From: Ktedonosporobacter rubrisoli
GTDB taxonomy: Bacteria; Chloroflexota; Ktedonobacteria; Ktedonobacterales; Ktedonobacteraceae
Assembly: GCF_004208415.1 (NCBI RefSeq)
Contig: NZ_CP035758.1
Location: forward strand, 3,348,001 to 3,412,000
Direction of reading: 5' to 3'
Length of the DNA stretch: 64,000 bases
Below the pieces are notes generated by a model. That model was not told the origin of the DNA. It did no database searches and was given only the letters and a program-made list of their open reading frames with translations. A program made the translations under genes and the position numbers. Positions within the stretch are counted from its first letter, which is position 1, and the number at the start of each line of letters is the position of its first letter. This document shows, in pieces, positions 17,574 through 28,606 of this stretch.

Positions 17574-18551
17574 CTCTTCCCATCAGCTAGAACTGGAGTG
17601 CTTGGCATGCCCTTTGCACTCCCTCCAATAAACTCTTAGATAATCTTTTCAGGTAATCGCGGTTGCGCCACAGAGATACATGTTGCGTCTGTTGTGCTGG
17701 TCTATCTTGACGTTCTGGCTCTACTGGCGTGGTGACTTGCAAGCCTTTTCTGGCTATATTTGCCATGCGGTCTTCCCTTCAATGGCATAAGGAACAGAGA
17801 TGGATGCTCTGTTATCTCTTGCACCTGTCTATTGATGTTTGCTCTGTTGCTTGAAACCCATTGCCGTGCCTTGAGACCATCTTTGCGTTGTAACCCAGGT
17901 AAGGATACCTGAGAGTGAGCGAAAGTCCTGCTCAAAGGGAAGTGTTTTCAAACCTCTTTTCTACAGATAAAGGGGCAGGTGTGGGGGGATTGATCTACCC
18001 TTGTGACAGTAACTGCTGCATGAGGCGTGGCTGAGCCGAAACTTGCAGTGGCGAGACAGAAGTACGATAGCTATCACAAATCTGGCTGGTTCTCGTTTTT
18101 GGTGGAACCAGCGTGGCCCCAGCAACAGAGCAAAAAAAAAGTCGTCTTACGCCAATGTGAGCCGCTTTAGTGCCCTCATAAGGAATAATGGTGCTCTCAC
18201 GCCAGGTAGTACACCGGAGACAGTGGATGAGATGTCAATGCACGCCGTTTAACGCAGCCATATATTGCTCCTGCAAGGCAAGTTATTCTGCTGTTAAAAC
18301 GGTAACGCCATTCGTCAGGATTGCCATTCAAGTTGTATAAAACGCAAAAGTAAACACTCTTATCTGAGCATGACTTTCCAGTCAGATTTATGTACCATTT
18401 ATTCGTGCAGTATTGAATACAACATCTTTAACCTGTTCTGTAAATAGGTGGGCATTTCACGTCTCCCATATACAGGAAATGAAAAGTATCGTTCAGCACT
18501 TTAGGATCACTAATCCCGAAATGTTGTTAATCTGTGGAAGAAAAGGGCTTT
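17574..18551. other. Long intergenic region upstream of NRPS cluster 2
   Basis: No convincing gene. A short inverted repeat (GGAGTGC...GCACTCC, about 17596-17622) may end the LuxR transcript. Short frames at 17702-17935 (-) and 18043-18252 (+) lack recognisable features. The cluster 2 promoter is expected near the right end, but I see no clear -35/-10 pair. Confidence 0.5.
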
Positions 18552-21500
18552 ATGACCGATAGACATCTGCGTATAGCGGCGCTTCCACCAGAAAAGCGCC
18601 ATGAACTTCTGCAAAAATTAGCCGAAAGAAAGCAACAGCAGGAGCGTTCAGAAGCAAAGCTTATACATCTCGGGCGGCAGACCAGGAGCTTCCCGCTCTC
18701 GTTTGCCCAGCAGCGACTGTGGTTCCTTGATCAGTTGATCCCAGCCAGCCCCCTTTACACCATTCCGTATGCAGTGCGCATCTCCGGCCTGTTAGAACCT
18801 GAGATCCTGCGGGCCAGTCTGCAACAAATAGTTGAACGCCATGAGAGCTTACGCACCCGTTTTATCACGGAAAATGGGCAGGTCCGGCAGATCATCGATG
18901 AGTACAAGCAATTGTCTCTGACCGTGAGTACTCTGGAAGGAACGCCTGAGCAACAGGCACAGATCATCCAACAGCAACTGCTCGCAGAGGTCCGGCGGCC
19001 CTTCGATCTTGAGCATGGCCCACTCATACGTGCCTCGCTTCTCCAGACAGGACCAGCAGAATATATTCTCCAATTGCCTATGCACCATATCATCTCTGAT
19101 GGGTGGTCCAACGCAATCTTGATGCGCGAACTAATGGAGATATATACATCACTGCTGGATGGCCGGGACGCTAAACTTGATCCGCTGGCTGTGCAGTACC
19201 CAGACTTCGCCGTCTGGCAACGTCAGTGGCTTCAGGGTTCTCTTCTCGATCAGCAGCTCACTTACTGGCAAAAACAACTCGCCGGTGTACCGGAGGCTAT
19301 GGACCTGCCCATCGACCACCCCTATCCGGCGCAGCAGACCTATCGGGGAGCGCTGGAACGGCTCAGACTACCCGTACCTCTTGTCAAACAGATGCGAGCA
19401 GCATGTCAGCGCGAAGAAGTCACCTTGTTTATGTTCCTGCTTACGGCCTTTCAGGTTCTACTGGCCCGCTATACACGTCAGGATGATATCGTCGTCGGCA
19501 CCGATGTCGCCAATCGAAGCCGTCGAGAAACCGAGCAGCTCGTCGGCTTTTTTGTCAACCAGCTTGTTCTGCGCACCGACCTGAGCAACAATCCCACCTT
19601 TCGTCAGGCCCTCAAACGAGTACGTGAAGTGGCACTAGGAGCCTATGCCCATCAGGATATGCCCTTTGATAAACTGGTAGAGATCCTGCAACCCGAACGA
19701 GACCTCCGCCATCATCCACTTTTTCAGGTCTCATTCGTCCTGCAAAATACGCCGAATCCGTTCCAACAGGCAGGCAACCTGAGCATCCAACCGTTGGAGA
19801 TCAATAGCGGCATTGCCAAACTGGCCCTGGATCTAACCATCGATGAAAAAGGCGATGAACTGGCTCTGACGCTCCGTTATCAGCAGGATATTTTTGAAGC
19901 CGGGACCATGCAACGCATGCTTGCTCATTACCAGCAACTTCTACAGAGCGCAGTCGAACATGGAGAAGATCCTATTGCCTCGCTAAACCTGTTAACACCC
20001 TCTGAGCGTCATAACCTCCTCTACAGGTGGAATGTAAATGAGGGGATCGCCGAAGAAAACCAGCATTGTTATCATGAACTTTTTGAACAACAGGTCGAAC
20101 GTACGCCCGAGGCCAGAGCTGTTATCGACGGTGATCTGGAATTCACTTACGCGCAGGTTAATCGGCTTGCCAATCGCCAGGCCCACCGTCTGCAAGATGT
20201 GGGGGTGGAACCTGGAGTACTGGTAGCGCTGGGCATGACACGCGGAATTTCGCTCCTTCTCTCCATCCTTGCTGTCTTCAAAAGTGGCGGGGCATATCTT
20301 CCTCTAGAAACTACTGATCCCGCCGAACGGCTGGTGGGCATGCTCAAGGATAGCGGCAGCCAGTTGCTTCTGACTACACGCGCCCTGGCTCCAACTCTGG
20401 ATGAGGTCTGTCAACAGGGACAGATTGCGCCAAGGATCATGCTAGTCGAGGATCTTTTAGCGGTCGAGCAGCGCAACACAAATCTCACTGTTACCCAGAC
20501 GCCGCGTGATCTTGCCTATATTATCTATACCTCAGGCTCAACTGGACGGCCGAAAGGCGTGATGATTGAACAAGAAGGCATGCTGAACCATCTGCGAGCA
20601 AAGGTGCAGATCTTGCACCTGGATGAGCACGATATTGTGCCACAGACTGCTTCGCACTGCTTTGATATCTCGATCTGGCAATTTCTTGCCGCACTGCTCG
20701 TCGGCGGCACGGTCCAGATCTTCCCTGACACCATTACTCAGGAGCCGCAACAACTGCTACCCAGGCTAGACCAGGCCGGAGTTACGCTCCTAGAGGCTGT
20801 TCCCTCGGTACTTCAGGTTATGCTGGACACAGCAATGGAGAGCGGCGATGGACTGCCCACGCTTGCATCTATGCGCTGGTTGATCTCGACTGGTGAGACG
20901 TTGCCAGTTCAACTCTGCCGGCGCTGGCAGCAACGCTATCCGGCGATACCGGTGATCAACACCTATGGCGCAACAGAGTGCTCAGACGATACGGCTCACC
21001 ATATCCAGCAACAGCTTTTGGGTGAGAATGAACTCCAGGTCCCCCTGGGTCTGCCCATCGCCGGTGCGCGTCAGTATGTGCTCGATCAGGAACTTCAACC
21101 GGTCCCGGTCGGTATTATTGGCGAAGTCTATCTGGGCGGTATCCCGGTTGGTCGGGGCTATGTTGGCGATCCAGTACGTACTGCGGCAGCCTTTCTTCCT
21201 GATCCATTTAGCACTCGGCCAGGAACTCGCCTCTACAAAACTGGCGATCTGGCCCGGCTTCAACCAGATGGCAATCCTCTCTTCGCCGGGCGCATTGACG
21301 ATCAGGTGAAGATACACGGTCATCGCATCGAACTGAGCGAAATTGAGGCCGTACTGGCCAGCCATCCCTGTGTACGTGAATGCACGGTCATTATACGTGA
21401 GGACATGACACAGGACAAGGAGCTGGCGGCATATATTGTGCCTGAGCGCGGCCAGACCCTTTGCCCGGTGGACGAACTGCGCAGCTACTTGCAACGCCGA

Positions 21501-21974
21501 CTCCCGAACTATATGCTTCCCACCGGTTTTGTTGAACTGACCACTCTTCCCCTAACCAGCAATGGCAAGCTCAATCGCAGAGCGCTTCCCAAACCAGAAC
21601 GCATGGCCATCGCCTCGACGGCTGCATTTTTACCGCCTCGCAATGACGTAGAAGAGGTGATCGCTGGAATCTGGTCCGAAATCCTGCAAGTCGAGCATAT
21701 CGGACGCACTGATAACTTCTTCGCACTCGGCGGCCATTCACTGTTAGCTACCCGCATCATTGCCCAGGTACGCGCTGTTTTTCGGATACCTTTGCCCCTA
21801 CGTGTCCTCTTCGAGCAGCCTACTGTCGAAAAACTTGCCAGTATTCTGGTAGACCAGGAGCCAGTGCCGGGGCAGGTGGAGAAAATCGCCCGGCTGATGA
21901 AACAGGTGGAACAGATGTCAATTCCTGAAAAGCAAAAGAGCCTGGAACCTGGACAAGGGAAGGAGAATGAGTGA
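18552..21974 (+). CDS. NRPS module C-A-PCP with unusual acidic A-domain pocket
   Basis: ATG 18552 is preceded by GGAAGAAAAGGG; the in-frame GTG at 18534 lies inside that site. Domains: an N-terminal helix (ALPPEKRHELLQKLAERKQ) likely used for docking, condensation about 45-455 (SFAQQRLWFLDQL, HHIISDG near 177), adenylation about 510-1015 (YTSGSTGRPKG near 658, NGKLNR near 1003) and carrier (DNFFALGGHSLLATR near 1053). Pocket residues read D-I-W-E-I-T-T-D-D plus Lys, not a standard proteinogenic code. Three acidic positions would suit an amine side chain; with the downstream diaminobutyrate-type genes I infer a diamino acid. The LCL-type C domain needs an upstream partner, probably the protein from 42239. 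Confidence 0.93.
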   Translation: MTDRHLRIAALPPEKRHELLQKLAERKQQQERSEAKLIHLGRQTRSFPLSFAQQRLWFLDQLIPASPLYTIPYAVRISGLLEPEILRASLQQIVERHESLRTRFITENGQVRQIIDEYKQLSLTVSTLEGTPEQQAQIIQQQLLAEVRRPFDLEHGPLIRASLLQTGPAEYILQLPMHHIISDGWSNAILMRELMEIYTSLLDGRDAKLDPLAVQYPDFAVWQRQWLQGSLLDQQLTYWQKQLAGVPEAMDLPIDHPYPAQQTYRGALERLRLPVPLVKQMRAACQREEVTLFMFLLTAFQVLLARYTRQDDIVVGTDVANRSRRETEQLVGFFVNQLVLRTDLSNNPTFRQALKRVREVALGAYAHQDMPFDKLVEILQPERDLRHHPLFQVSFVLQNTPNPFQQAGNLSIQPLEINSGIAKLALDLTIDEKGDELALTLRYQQDIFEAGTMQRMLAHYQQLLQSAVEHGEDPIASLNLLTPSERHNLLYRWNVNEGIAEENQHCYHELFEQQVERTPEARAVIDGDLEFTYAQVNRLANRQAHRLQDVGVEPGVLVALGMTRGISLLLSILAVFKSGGAYLPLETTDPAERLVGMLKDSGSQLLLTTRALAPTLDEVCQQGQIAPRIMLVEDLLAVEQRNTNLTVTQTPRDLAYIIYTSGSTGRPKGVMIEQEGMLNHLRAKVQILHLDEHDIVPQTASHCFDISIWQFLAALLVGGTVQIFPDTITQEPQQLLPRLDQAGVTLLEAVPSVLQVMLDTAMESGDGLPTLASMRWLISTGETLPVQLCRRWQQRYPAIPVINTYGATECSDDTAHHIQQQLLGENELQVPLGLPIAGARQYVLDQELQPVPVGIIGEVYLGGIPVGRGYVGDPVRTAAAFLPDPFSTRPGTRLYKTGDLARLQPDGNPLFAGRIDDQVKIHGHRIELSEIEAVLASHPCVRECTVIIREDMTQDKELAAYIVPERGQTLCPVDELRSYLQRRLPNYMLPTGFVELTTLPLTSNGKLNRRALPKPERMAIASTAAFLPPRNDVEEVIAGIWSEILQVEHIGRTDNFFALGGHSLLATRIIAQVRAVFRIPLPLRVLFEQPTVEKLASILVDQEPVPGQVEKIARLMKQVEQMSIPEKQKSLEPGQGKENE

Positions 21975-24900
21975 TGAGCGAGCCCGAAACTCTTCAGGAG
22001 ATGAACAAGAAGCTGGCCCTGCTTAATCGTTTACTTGAGCAAACGCCAGGGATACAGCAGATTGGCGAGGAGGTGCCTCGTATAACACGGCGCGCAAAGG
22101 ATGTCGCTCCGCCGCTCTCCTTTGCTCAGGAGGGCATGTGGTTTATTGACCAGTTGCAGATGGATCGCAACGCCTATGTGATGCCTGTAGCTTATCGCAT
22201 CGAAGGGATGCTGGATAGCTCTCTGCTGGAGCGCTGTCTTAACGAAATCATTCGGAGGCACGAAAGCCTGCGCACAACCTTCGCCCTGCGTGATGGCGCA
22301 CCAGTGCAACAGATCGCGCCTGAACTCATGATCAAACTGACCGATGTTCATATGCAGATGCTCGATGACGGCGAGCGGGAACAGCAGGCACACGCGCAGA
22401 TCCTTGCCCTGGCCAGCCAGCCCATGAACTTGCACACCGGTCCACTGGTACGAGCCACGCTCTTTCATCTGGAAAAGGATGTTCACATATTCCTCTTTGT
22501 AATCCATCATATCCTGTTTGATGGCTGGTCAACTGGCTTGCTCTTAAAGGAGATCGCTGCACTCTATGAGGCCTTTAGCCAGAAACAGCCCTCGCCTCTG
22601 GCGGAACTCCCGATTCAGTACGCAGACTATGCCATCTGGCAACGCCAATGGATGCAGAACTCCAGCCAGCAGGTTCACTTGGATTACTGGCAACAGAAGT
22701 TAGAGAGCGCTCCACATCATTTGGAACTGGCTACTGACCATGCGCGACCACTGACCCCGACCTTCCACGGTGATGCCCACACCCTGCGCATATCCAGAGA
22801 ACTGACCAACGCCCTCCAAAATCTCAGCCTGCAAGCGGAGGCTACACCTTTTATGACCTGCCTGGCGGCTTTCATCATCCTGCTGGCCCGCTATACAGGC
22901 CAGAACGATATTGTTGTGGGATCAGCTATTGCGGGCCGTCAGCAGCTTGAAGTGGAACATTTGATGGGTCTCTTTGTTAATACCCTGGTCTTACGCACCC
23001 GGTTAGATAGCGAGCAGACGTTTCTGGATGTTCTGGCAGAGGTGCGAGAGACTGCATTGGAAGCCTATACTCATCAGGATGTACCCTTTGCGAAGCTTGT
23101 GCAGTTGCTCCAGCCTGAAAGGCAGAGTGGACGCAATCCCTTGTTCCAGGTTCTGTTTGCCTTTGAACAGTTAAGTACTGATCAGGCCACTTTTGCTCAG
23201 ATGCGCTGGCAGGACTATGCCATCGGCCAGGAGACCACAAAATTCGACCTCTCTTTGTATGTACACCAGATTGATCAGCACTTTGAGATCACCCTTGCGT
23301 ATAACACCGATCTCTTTGAATCGGCAACAACTCTGTACATGTTGCAACACTATCAGACCCTCCTTGAGCAGATTGTCGTAGCGCCGCAACAGCGGCAGGC
23401 AACCATTAGCCTGTTGTCCGACAGTGAACGCAAACAGATCCTGGGGGAGTGGTACCAAACCGCAGCGATATATCCCGATCAAAGCACACTGCAAAGCCTT
23501 TTTGAAAACCAGGTGGACCAGGCCCCAGAGCATGTGGCTGTGGTTTTCCAGGACCAACATCTGACCTATCAGGTTCTGAACCAGCGGGCTAATCGTCTGG
23601 CTCATGACTTGCTCAGACAAGGGGCTGGTCCAGGCACTCAGCTTGGCATCTGCGTCGAGCGTTCGCTGGATATGCTGATTGGTATTTTGGCTATCATCAA
23701 AACAGGAGGAGCCTATGTGCCGCTCGATGCCACCTATCCAGAGGAAAGGCTTGCCTTTATGGTGCGCGATGCCGATGTCCACCTGATCCTGACCCGGCAC
23801 AATCTGCTGCCATATCTGCCAGCTCAGGCCTGTACCTTTATCTGTCTTGATGATAACCCTGGGAGTGAGCAGGAGCACAATCCTGCTGACCTGGCCTGTG
23901 CCGACGATCTGGCCTATATTATGTATACATCAGGTTCTACGGGCCAGCCCAAGGGTGTGAGCGCAGTTCAGAGAGGTGTGATACGGTTGGTTAAAAATAC
24001 TAACTACATGTGCTTTGATCGTTCTGAGACCTTTCTGGCTTTCGCGCCTATCTCCTTTGATGCCTCAACTCTGGAAATCTGGGGACCTTTGCTAAACGGT
24101 GGTCGGTTGGTGATTCTACCACCCGCTATACCTGCGTCAGAAGAACTGACCAACACTCTCACACGGTACGGCGTGACCACTCTCTGGCTCACGGCTGGCC
24201 TGTTCCATCAGGTGGTTGAACAGAACCTTGATGATCTCACAACCGTGCGTCAATTGCTGGCCGGAGGTGATGTACTCTCCATTGCCCATGTGCAAAAGGT
24301 ACTCCGCTCAGGCAAGGTTGAGCGCCTGATCAACGGCTATGGGCCAACTGAAAATACCACTTTTACTTGCTGCTATAGTATGCAGAAGCCTCTCCCTGAT
24401 GGCCAAACCTCGGTCCCGATCGGGCGACCTATCGCCAATACTCAGGTCTATCTGCTTGATGACGACATGCAACCTGTGCCTGTTGGCATCCCTGGCGAGC
24501 TCTACATCGGGGGCGATGGTCTGGCCCGTTCATATTATAAACGGCCAGGCCTGACCGCGGAACACTTCCTACCCGATCCGATCAGCGGACAAGCTGGCGC
24601 ACGCCTCTACCGCTCTGGCGATCTCGCCCGCTACCTGCCTGATGGAACCTTACAGTTTCTGGGCCGCAACGATCGTCAGGTCAAGGTACGTGGGTTTCGC
24701 ATCGAACTTGCCGAAATCGACGCTGCTATTGGCCAGTTACCTGGCATTTTACAGGTCTCCACTCAAGTCTATACAGAAAGCGAGAGCGACAATAAGATCC
24801 TGATCGCTTATCTGGTTGTTGATCCGGCTCAGCCATTTACCAGTGAACAAATGCGTTCCGCCTTGCAAGAACGGCTCCCTGCCTATATGGTTCCTGCGCT

Positions 24901-27900
24901 CTTTATAAAGTTGCCAGAACTCCCTTTAACTCCCAATGGCAAAATTGATCGTGAGGCCTTACCTGGCCCGGAGTTTGCGCGGTCCAATATGCTGGAGCAC
25001 TTTGTAGCTCCGGCAAGCACCGGGGAAAAGCTGCTGGCAGATATCTGGAGCAAGGTTCTGGGGATCTCAGAGATTGGCATCTACGACAATTTCTTCGCTC
25101 TAGGTGGCGACTCCATACGCAGTATCCGTATCCGTAGTCAGCTCAAACAGGCTGGCATTGACTTGAGCCTGCAACAGATCTTCCAGCACCAGACTATCCA
25201 CGCCCTGGCTCAAGTATTGCCAGCAGAGGGAATAAAGCAGGGAGCAGCTCTGCCGACCTCGGCCTTCAGCCTTATCTCTGAAAATGACCGGGCGCATCTA
25301 CCAGCCGAAGTCGAAGATGCCTATCCCTTAACCAGATTGCAGGCTGGTATGATCTACCATGCTGAATTGGCAGGAGATGGCAGTGTCTACCACAACGTTC
25401 TGAGTCTGACCTTGCACAGCAAGCAGATCGACCTTGACCTTCTGGAGCAGGCTATCCTTCAGGCGATTCATCAGCACCCTGTTCTGCGCACAGCCTTCGA
25501 TATGAGCACTTATAGCCAGCCCCTACAGCTTGTCTATCGAATCGCAAAACCAGTTATTTTTAGAGAAGACATTCAGCATAAGACTGATGCGGAAAAGCAG
25601 ATAAGCATTGACAATCTAATTAGGTATGAGCGCTCTCATACCTTCGATCTCAACCAGCCCTGCCTGTTGCGTTGCTTCGTCCATTTGCGCTCCGCTACAA
25701 CCCTGCAATTGACAGTCACGTTCAGCCACACCATTCTTGATGGTTGGAGTCTGTACGGGATCCTCGCTGACATCTTCACTGCCTATACTACCGGGCTCGC
25801 AAAGGGGCAATTACCGCCACTGGATACGTTCAAGACATCCTTCCGCGACTTCGTTTATCTTGAACAGCAGGCCTTGCAATCCTCAGAAAACAGAGCATAC
25901 TGGCAGAAGCAGTTACAGGACGCCAGTATTCTCACGTTGCCGCGCTGGCCACAACGCACAAAAGCAGGCGATCGACGCATCAAGACGCTCCGCTACATAG
26001 TGCCGCAAGAGGGCCTCAAGTCTCTGGCTCGCCTCGCCTCGGTCCCTCTGAAAAGTGTCCTGCTGGCCGCGCATAGCAAAGTGTTGCAAATGATCAGCGG
26101 CCAGAGCGACATCCTGACCGGCGTAACCACTGATGGCAGACCTGAAGAGCTCGATGGGGATCGAATACGCGGCCTCTTTCTGAATGTTCTGCCATTCCGT
26201 ATACAATTGTGTGCAGAAAGCTGGTATGATCTGGTACAAAAGTGCTTCCAAATCGAACGTGAGGCGCTTCCTTTCCGCCGCTATCCGCTCAGTGAAATGC
26301 AAAACGCCATCGGCGGTCAGGAGCTTTTGCAGACGCTCTTTACCTTTGAACACTTTCATACCATTCAGCAGGCCAACGAGACTGGGGCGATCAGCATTCT
26401 GGACTCCATCAGCTATGGCGATGCCAGTTTTGCTCTGAGCGTCGATTTTGGTCTGGACCCTGCCTCGCACCAATTGACGCTGAGACTTGATTTTGCCCGG
26501 GCTGTGTTTTGCGATGAGCAGATGGAGGCCATCTGTGCCTATTATCAGCAGATCCTGCATGCTATGGCCACGCGACCAGAGGAGCACCATGAGACGCGCT
26601 CTTTCCTTACTTCAAGCGAGTACCAGCGTCAGATTGAGACATGGAATCGCCGTCTAACCGAAACAACCGGAACAAAAGGGTTCTCTCAACTCTTCAATGA
26701 GCAAGTAGCGCGAACACCCGACGCTCTGGCAATTATCACTCAAGAACGCCATGTAACGTATCATGAATTGCAGCAGGAGGTTGAACGGCTGGCCGCCCAT
26801 CTACAACATCTGGGAGTGGGACCGGAGCAGATTGTTGCCCTGCTGCTTGAGCGGGGTATAGAACTGATTAGTGCATTCCTGGCTCTCTGGCAAATCGGCG
26901 CAGCCTGTCTGCCGTTAGATCCCACGCATCCAGACAACCGCTATCAACAGATGTTCAGTCAGAGCAGAAGCAGGCTTGTGCTGACCATGCATCAGCATGT
27001 CGAGAGGATACAACGGGTCGTCGCAGCATGGCCGGAAGAGGAACGGCCTGCTATCGTACAGCTTGAGAAATTGCCACCACAGAGGGGGCTTCCCCTGGAA
27101 CCGGTGGCCTATCAGCCGCAGAGGCTGGCCTATATCATGTTTACATCTGGGTCAACCGGCATACCTAAGGGCGCATGTGTCGAACAGGAAGGCATGCTCA
27201 ATCATATGCAGGCAAAAGTGGCAGATGTCGAACTTAGAGCAGGCCAGAGGCTAGCCCAGAATAGTCCTGTTGGCTTCGATATCGTGATATGGCAATGCCT
27301 GGCCCCCTTCCTGGTGGGAGCCACCGTCACCGTCGCTGGAGATGAACTGGCTTTCGATCCAGGCAATCTGCTACGCTGGCTCCAGAAACAGCGAATCAGT
27401 GTCTTGCAAGTTGTTCCATCGATGATGCGAGCACTGCTTCAAGAAGTCGAACACACATCTATCGTGCTCCCTGACCTGCACTGGATTGTTCCGACTGGTG
27501 ATGCCTTGCCCACCGACGTGTGTACGCGCTGGCTGAACCTCTTCCCACAGATCCCGGTACTCAACACCTATGGCTCAACTGAGTGCTCGGATGACCAGTG
27601 CCATGTAGCTATACGGCATGCGCCGGGAAGCGACTACGAACTCCCCATTATCCCGATCGGCCATCCCATTCCCGGTATGCGGGCCTATATCCTCGATCAA
27701 TGGTATATGCCCGTACCAGTGGGGGTTGCAGGCGATCTGTATATTGGCGGCACAGGCGTAGGCCGGGGCTATCTGCACGATCCAGCGAAAACGGCTGAGG
27801 TCTTTCTACCTGATCCCTTCGCACGTGCAGCCGGAGCCAGGATGTATCGAACCAGGGATCTGGCGCGTTTCCTGCCCGGAGGGGAGATCGAATTCCTGGG

Positions 27901-28603
27901 CAGAGTCGATCAGGTCATTAAGATTCGTGGGCACCGCATCGAACCGGGAGAAATTGAAAAGACGCTCCTTCAGCACCCGGCAGTGCAGGACTGCGTAGTT
28001 GTGGTTCATCAAGAGGAACAGCGCGACAAAATCCTTGTCGCTTATATCGTGCCGCAGCAGCCCGGTGGAGAGGAAAAGACCGGGATAGGAGAGATGCTGC
28101 GACAGTTTCTAGGCGAAAAATTGCCCGCCCATATGGTCCCAGGAGTCTTTGTGCTGCTTGAGACGTTGCCGCTCAATAGCAACGGCAAGGTGGATCGCAA
28201 ACAACTCCCACCTCCTACCGGGCAGCAGGCGAGAGACGGCGAGGTCTTTGTCACGCCGCGTACGGCGCTGGAACAGATTATCAATGATATTTTTGCAGAG
28301 ATACTTCATCGAGAGCGGATCAGTATTCATGAGCATTTCTTTGAATGCGGTGGACATTCCCTGCTGGCCACCCAGGTCATCTCTCGCATAAGGTCAATGC
28401 TTCAGATCGATTTACCCTTAAAAATGCTGTTTACTTATCCTACGACTGCTCGTCTGGCGGCAGCCATCCTTGAGCATAAGGCCGAACAACGTCAGCAGAT
28501 CGAGAAGATAGCCCTGCTCCTGGTAGAGTTAGCTGCGCTTTCAGACGAAGAGGTTGACCAGCTTTTCGCCGAGAAGATCGTGACAACAGAGGAGAATAAC
28601 TAA
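21974..28603 (+). CDS. NRPS, two modules C-A-PCP-C-A-PCP
   Basis: The ATG at 21974 shares one base with the previous stop (TGATG) and has AAGGAG upstream; a GTG at 21971 is also in frame. Of 2209 residues: C1 (HHILFDG near 178), A1 (YTSGSTGQPKG near 652; pocket D-A-L-W-L-G-G-T-F, aliphatic, Val-like), PCP1 (DNFFALGGDSIRS near 1037), C2 (near 1115-1520, with SHTILDG in place of HHxxxDG; the second, catalytic His is kept), A2 (FTSGSTGIPKG near 1722; pocket D-I-W-Q-V-T-T-D-D) and PCP2 (EHFFECGGHSLLATQ near 2118). A2 shares the acidic pocket of the preceding protein, so the same or a related diamino acid is inferred. The C-terminal ~35 residues are acidic and helical, likely for docking. Confidence 0.93.
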   Translation: MSEPETLQEMNKKLALLNRLLEQTPGIQQIGEEVPRITRRAKDVAPPLSFAQEGMWFIDQLQMDRNAYVMPVAYRIEGMLDSSLLERCLNEIIRRHESLRTTFALRDGAPVQQIAPELMIKLTDVHMQMLDDGEREQQAHAQILALASQPMNLHTGPLVRATLFHLEKDVHIFLFVIHHILFDGWSTGLLLKEIAALYEAFSQKQPSPLAELPIQYADYAIWQRQWMQNSSQQVHLDYWQQKLESAPHHLELATDHARPLTPTFHGDAHTLRISRELTNALQNLSLQAEATPFMTCLAAFIILLARYTGQNDIVVGSAIAGRQQLEVEHLMGLFVNTLVLRTRLDSEQTFLDVLAEVRETALEAYTHQDVPFAKLVQLLQPERQSGRNPLFQVLFAFEQLSTDQATFAQMRWQDYAIGQETTKFDLSLYVHQIDQHFEITLAYNTDLFESATTLYMLQHYQTLLEQIVVAPQQRQATISLLSDSERKQILGEWYQTAAIYPDQSTLQSLFENQVDQAPEHVAVVFQDQHLTYQVLNQRANRLAHDLLRQGAGPGTQLGICVERSLDMLIGILAIIKTGGAYVPLDATYPEERLAFMVRDADVHLILTRHNLLPYLPAQACTFICLDDNPGSEQEHNPADLACADDLAYIMYTSGSTGQPKGVSAVQRGVIRLVKNTNYMCFDRSETFLAFAPISFDASTLEIWGPLLNGGRLVILPPAIPASEELTNTLTRYGVTTLWLTAGLFHQVVEQNLDDLTTVRQLLAGGDVLSIAHVQKVLRSGKVERLINGYGPTENTTFTCCYSMQKPLPDGQTSVPIGRPIANTQVYLLDDDMQPVPVGIPGELYIGGDGLARSYYKRPGLTAEHFLPDPISGQAGARLYRSGDLARYLPDGTLQFLGRNDRQVKVRGFRIELAEIDAAIGQLPGILQVSTQVYTESESDNKILIAYLVVDPAQPFTSEQMRSALQERLPAYMVPALFIKLPELPLTPNGKIDREALPGPEFARSNMLEHFVAPASTGEKLLADIWSKVLGISEIGIYDNFFALGGDSIRSIRIRSQLKQAGIDLSLQQIFQHQTIHALAQVLPAEGIKQGAALPTSAFSLISENDRAHLPAEVEDAYPLTRLQAGMIYHAELAGDGSVYHNVLSLTLHSKQIDLDLLEQAILQAIHQHPVLRTAFDMSTYSQPLQLVYRIAKPVIFREDIQHKTDAEKQISIDNLIRYERSHTFDLNQPCLLRCFVHLRSATTLQLTVTFSHTILDGWSLYGILADIFTAYTTGLAKGQLPPLDTFKTSFRDFVYLEQQALQSSENRAYWQKQLQDASILTLPRWPQRTKAGDRRIKTLRYIVPQEGLKSLARLASVPLKSVLLAAHSKVLQMISGQSDILTGVTTDGRPEELDGDRIRGLFLNVLPFRIQLCAESWYDLVQKCFQIEREALPFRRYPLSEMQNAIGGQELLQTLFTFEHFHTIQQANETGAISILDSISYGDASFALSVDFGLDPASHQLTLRLDFARAVFCDEQMEAICAYYQQILHAMATRPEEHHETRSFLTSSEYQRQIETWNRRLTETTGTKGFSQLFNEQVARTPDALAIITQERHVTYHELQQEVERLAAHLQHLGVGPEQIVALLLERGIELISAFLALWQIGAACLPLDPTHPDNRYQQMFSQSRSRLVLTMHQHVERIQRVVAAWPEEERPAIVQLEKLPPQRGLPLEPVAYQPQRLAYIMFTSGSTGIPKGACVEQEGMLNHMQAKVADVELRAGQRLAQNSPVGFDIVIWQCLAPFLVGATVTVAGDELAFDPGNLLRWLQKQRISVLQVVPSMMRALLQEVEHTSIVLPDLHWIVPTGDALPTDVCTRWLNLFPQIPVLNTYGSTECSDDQCHVAIRHAPGSDYELPIIPIGHPIPGMRAYILDQWYMPVPVGVAGDLYIGGTGVGRGYLHDPAKTAEVFLPDPFARAAGARMYRTRDLARFLPGGEIEFLGRVDQVIKIRGHRIEPGEIEKTLLQHPAVQDCVVVVHQEEQRDKILVAYIVPQQPGGEEKTGIGEMLRQFLGEKLPAHMVPGVFVLLETLPLNSNGKVDRKQLPPPTGQQARDGEVFVTPRTALEQIINDIFAEILHRERISIHEHFFECGGHSLLATQVISRIRSMLQIDLPLKMLFTYPTTARLAAAILEHKAEQRQQIEKIALLLVELAALSDEEVDQLFAEKIVTTEENN

Positions 28604-28606
28604 GTC

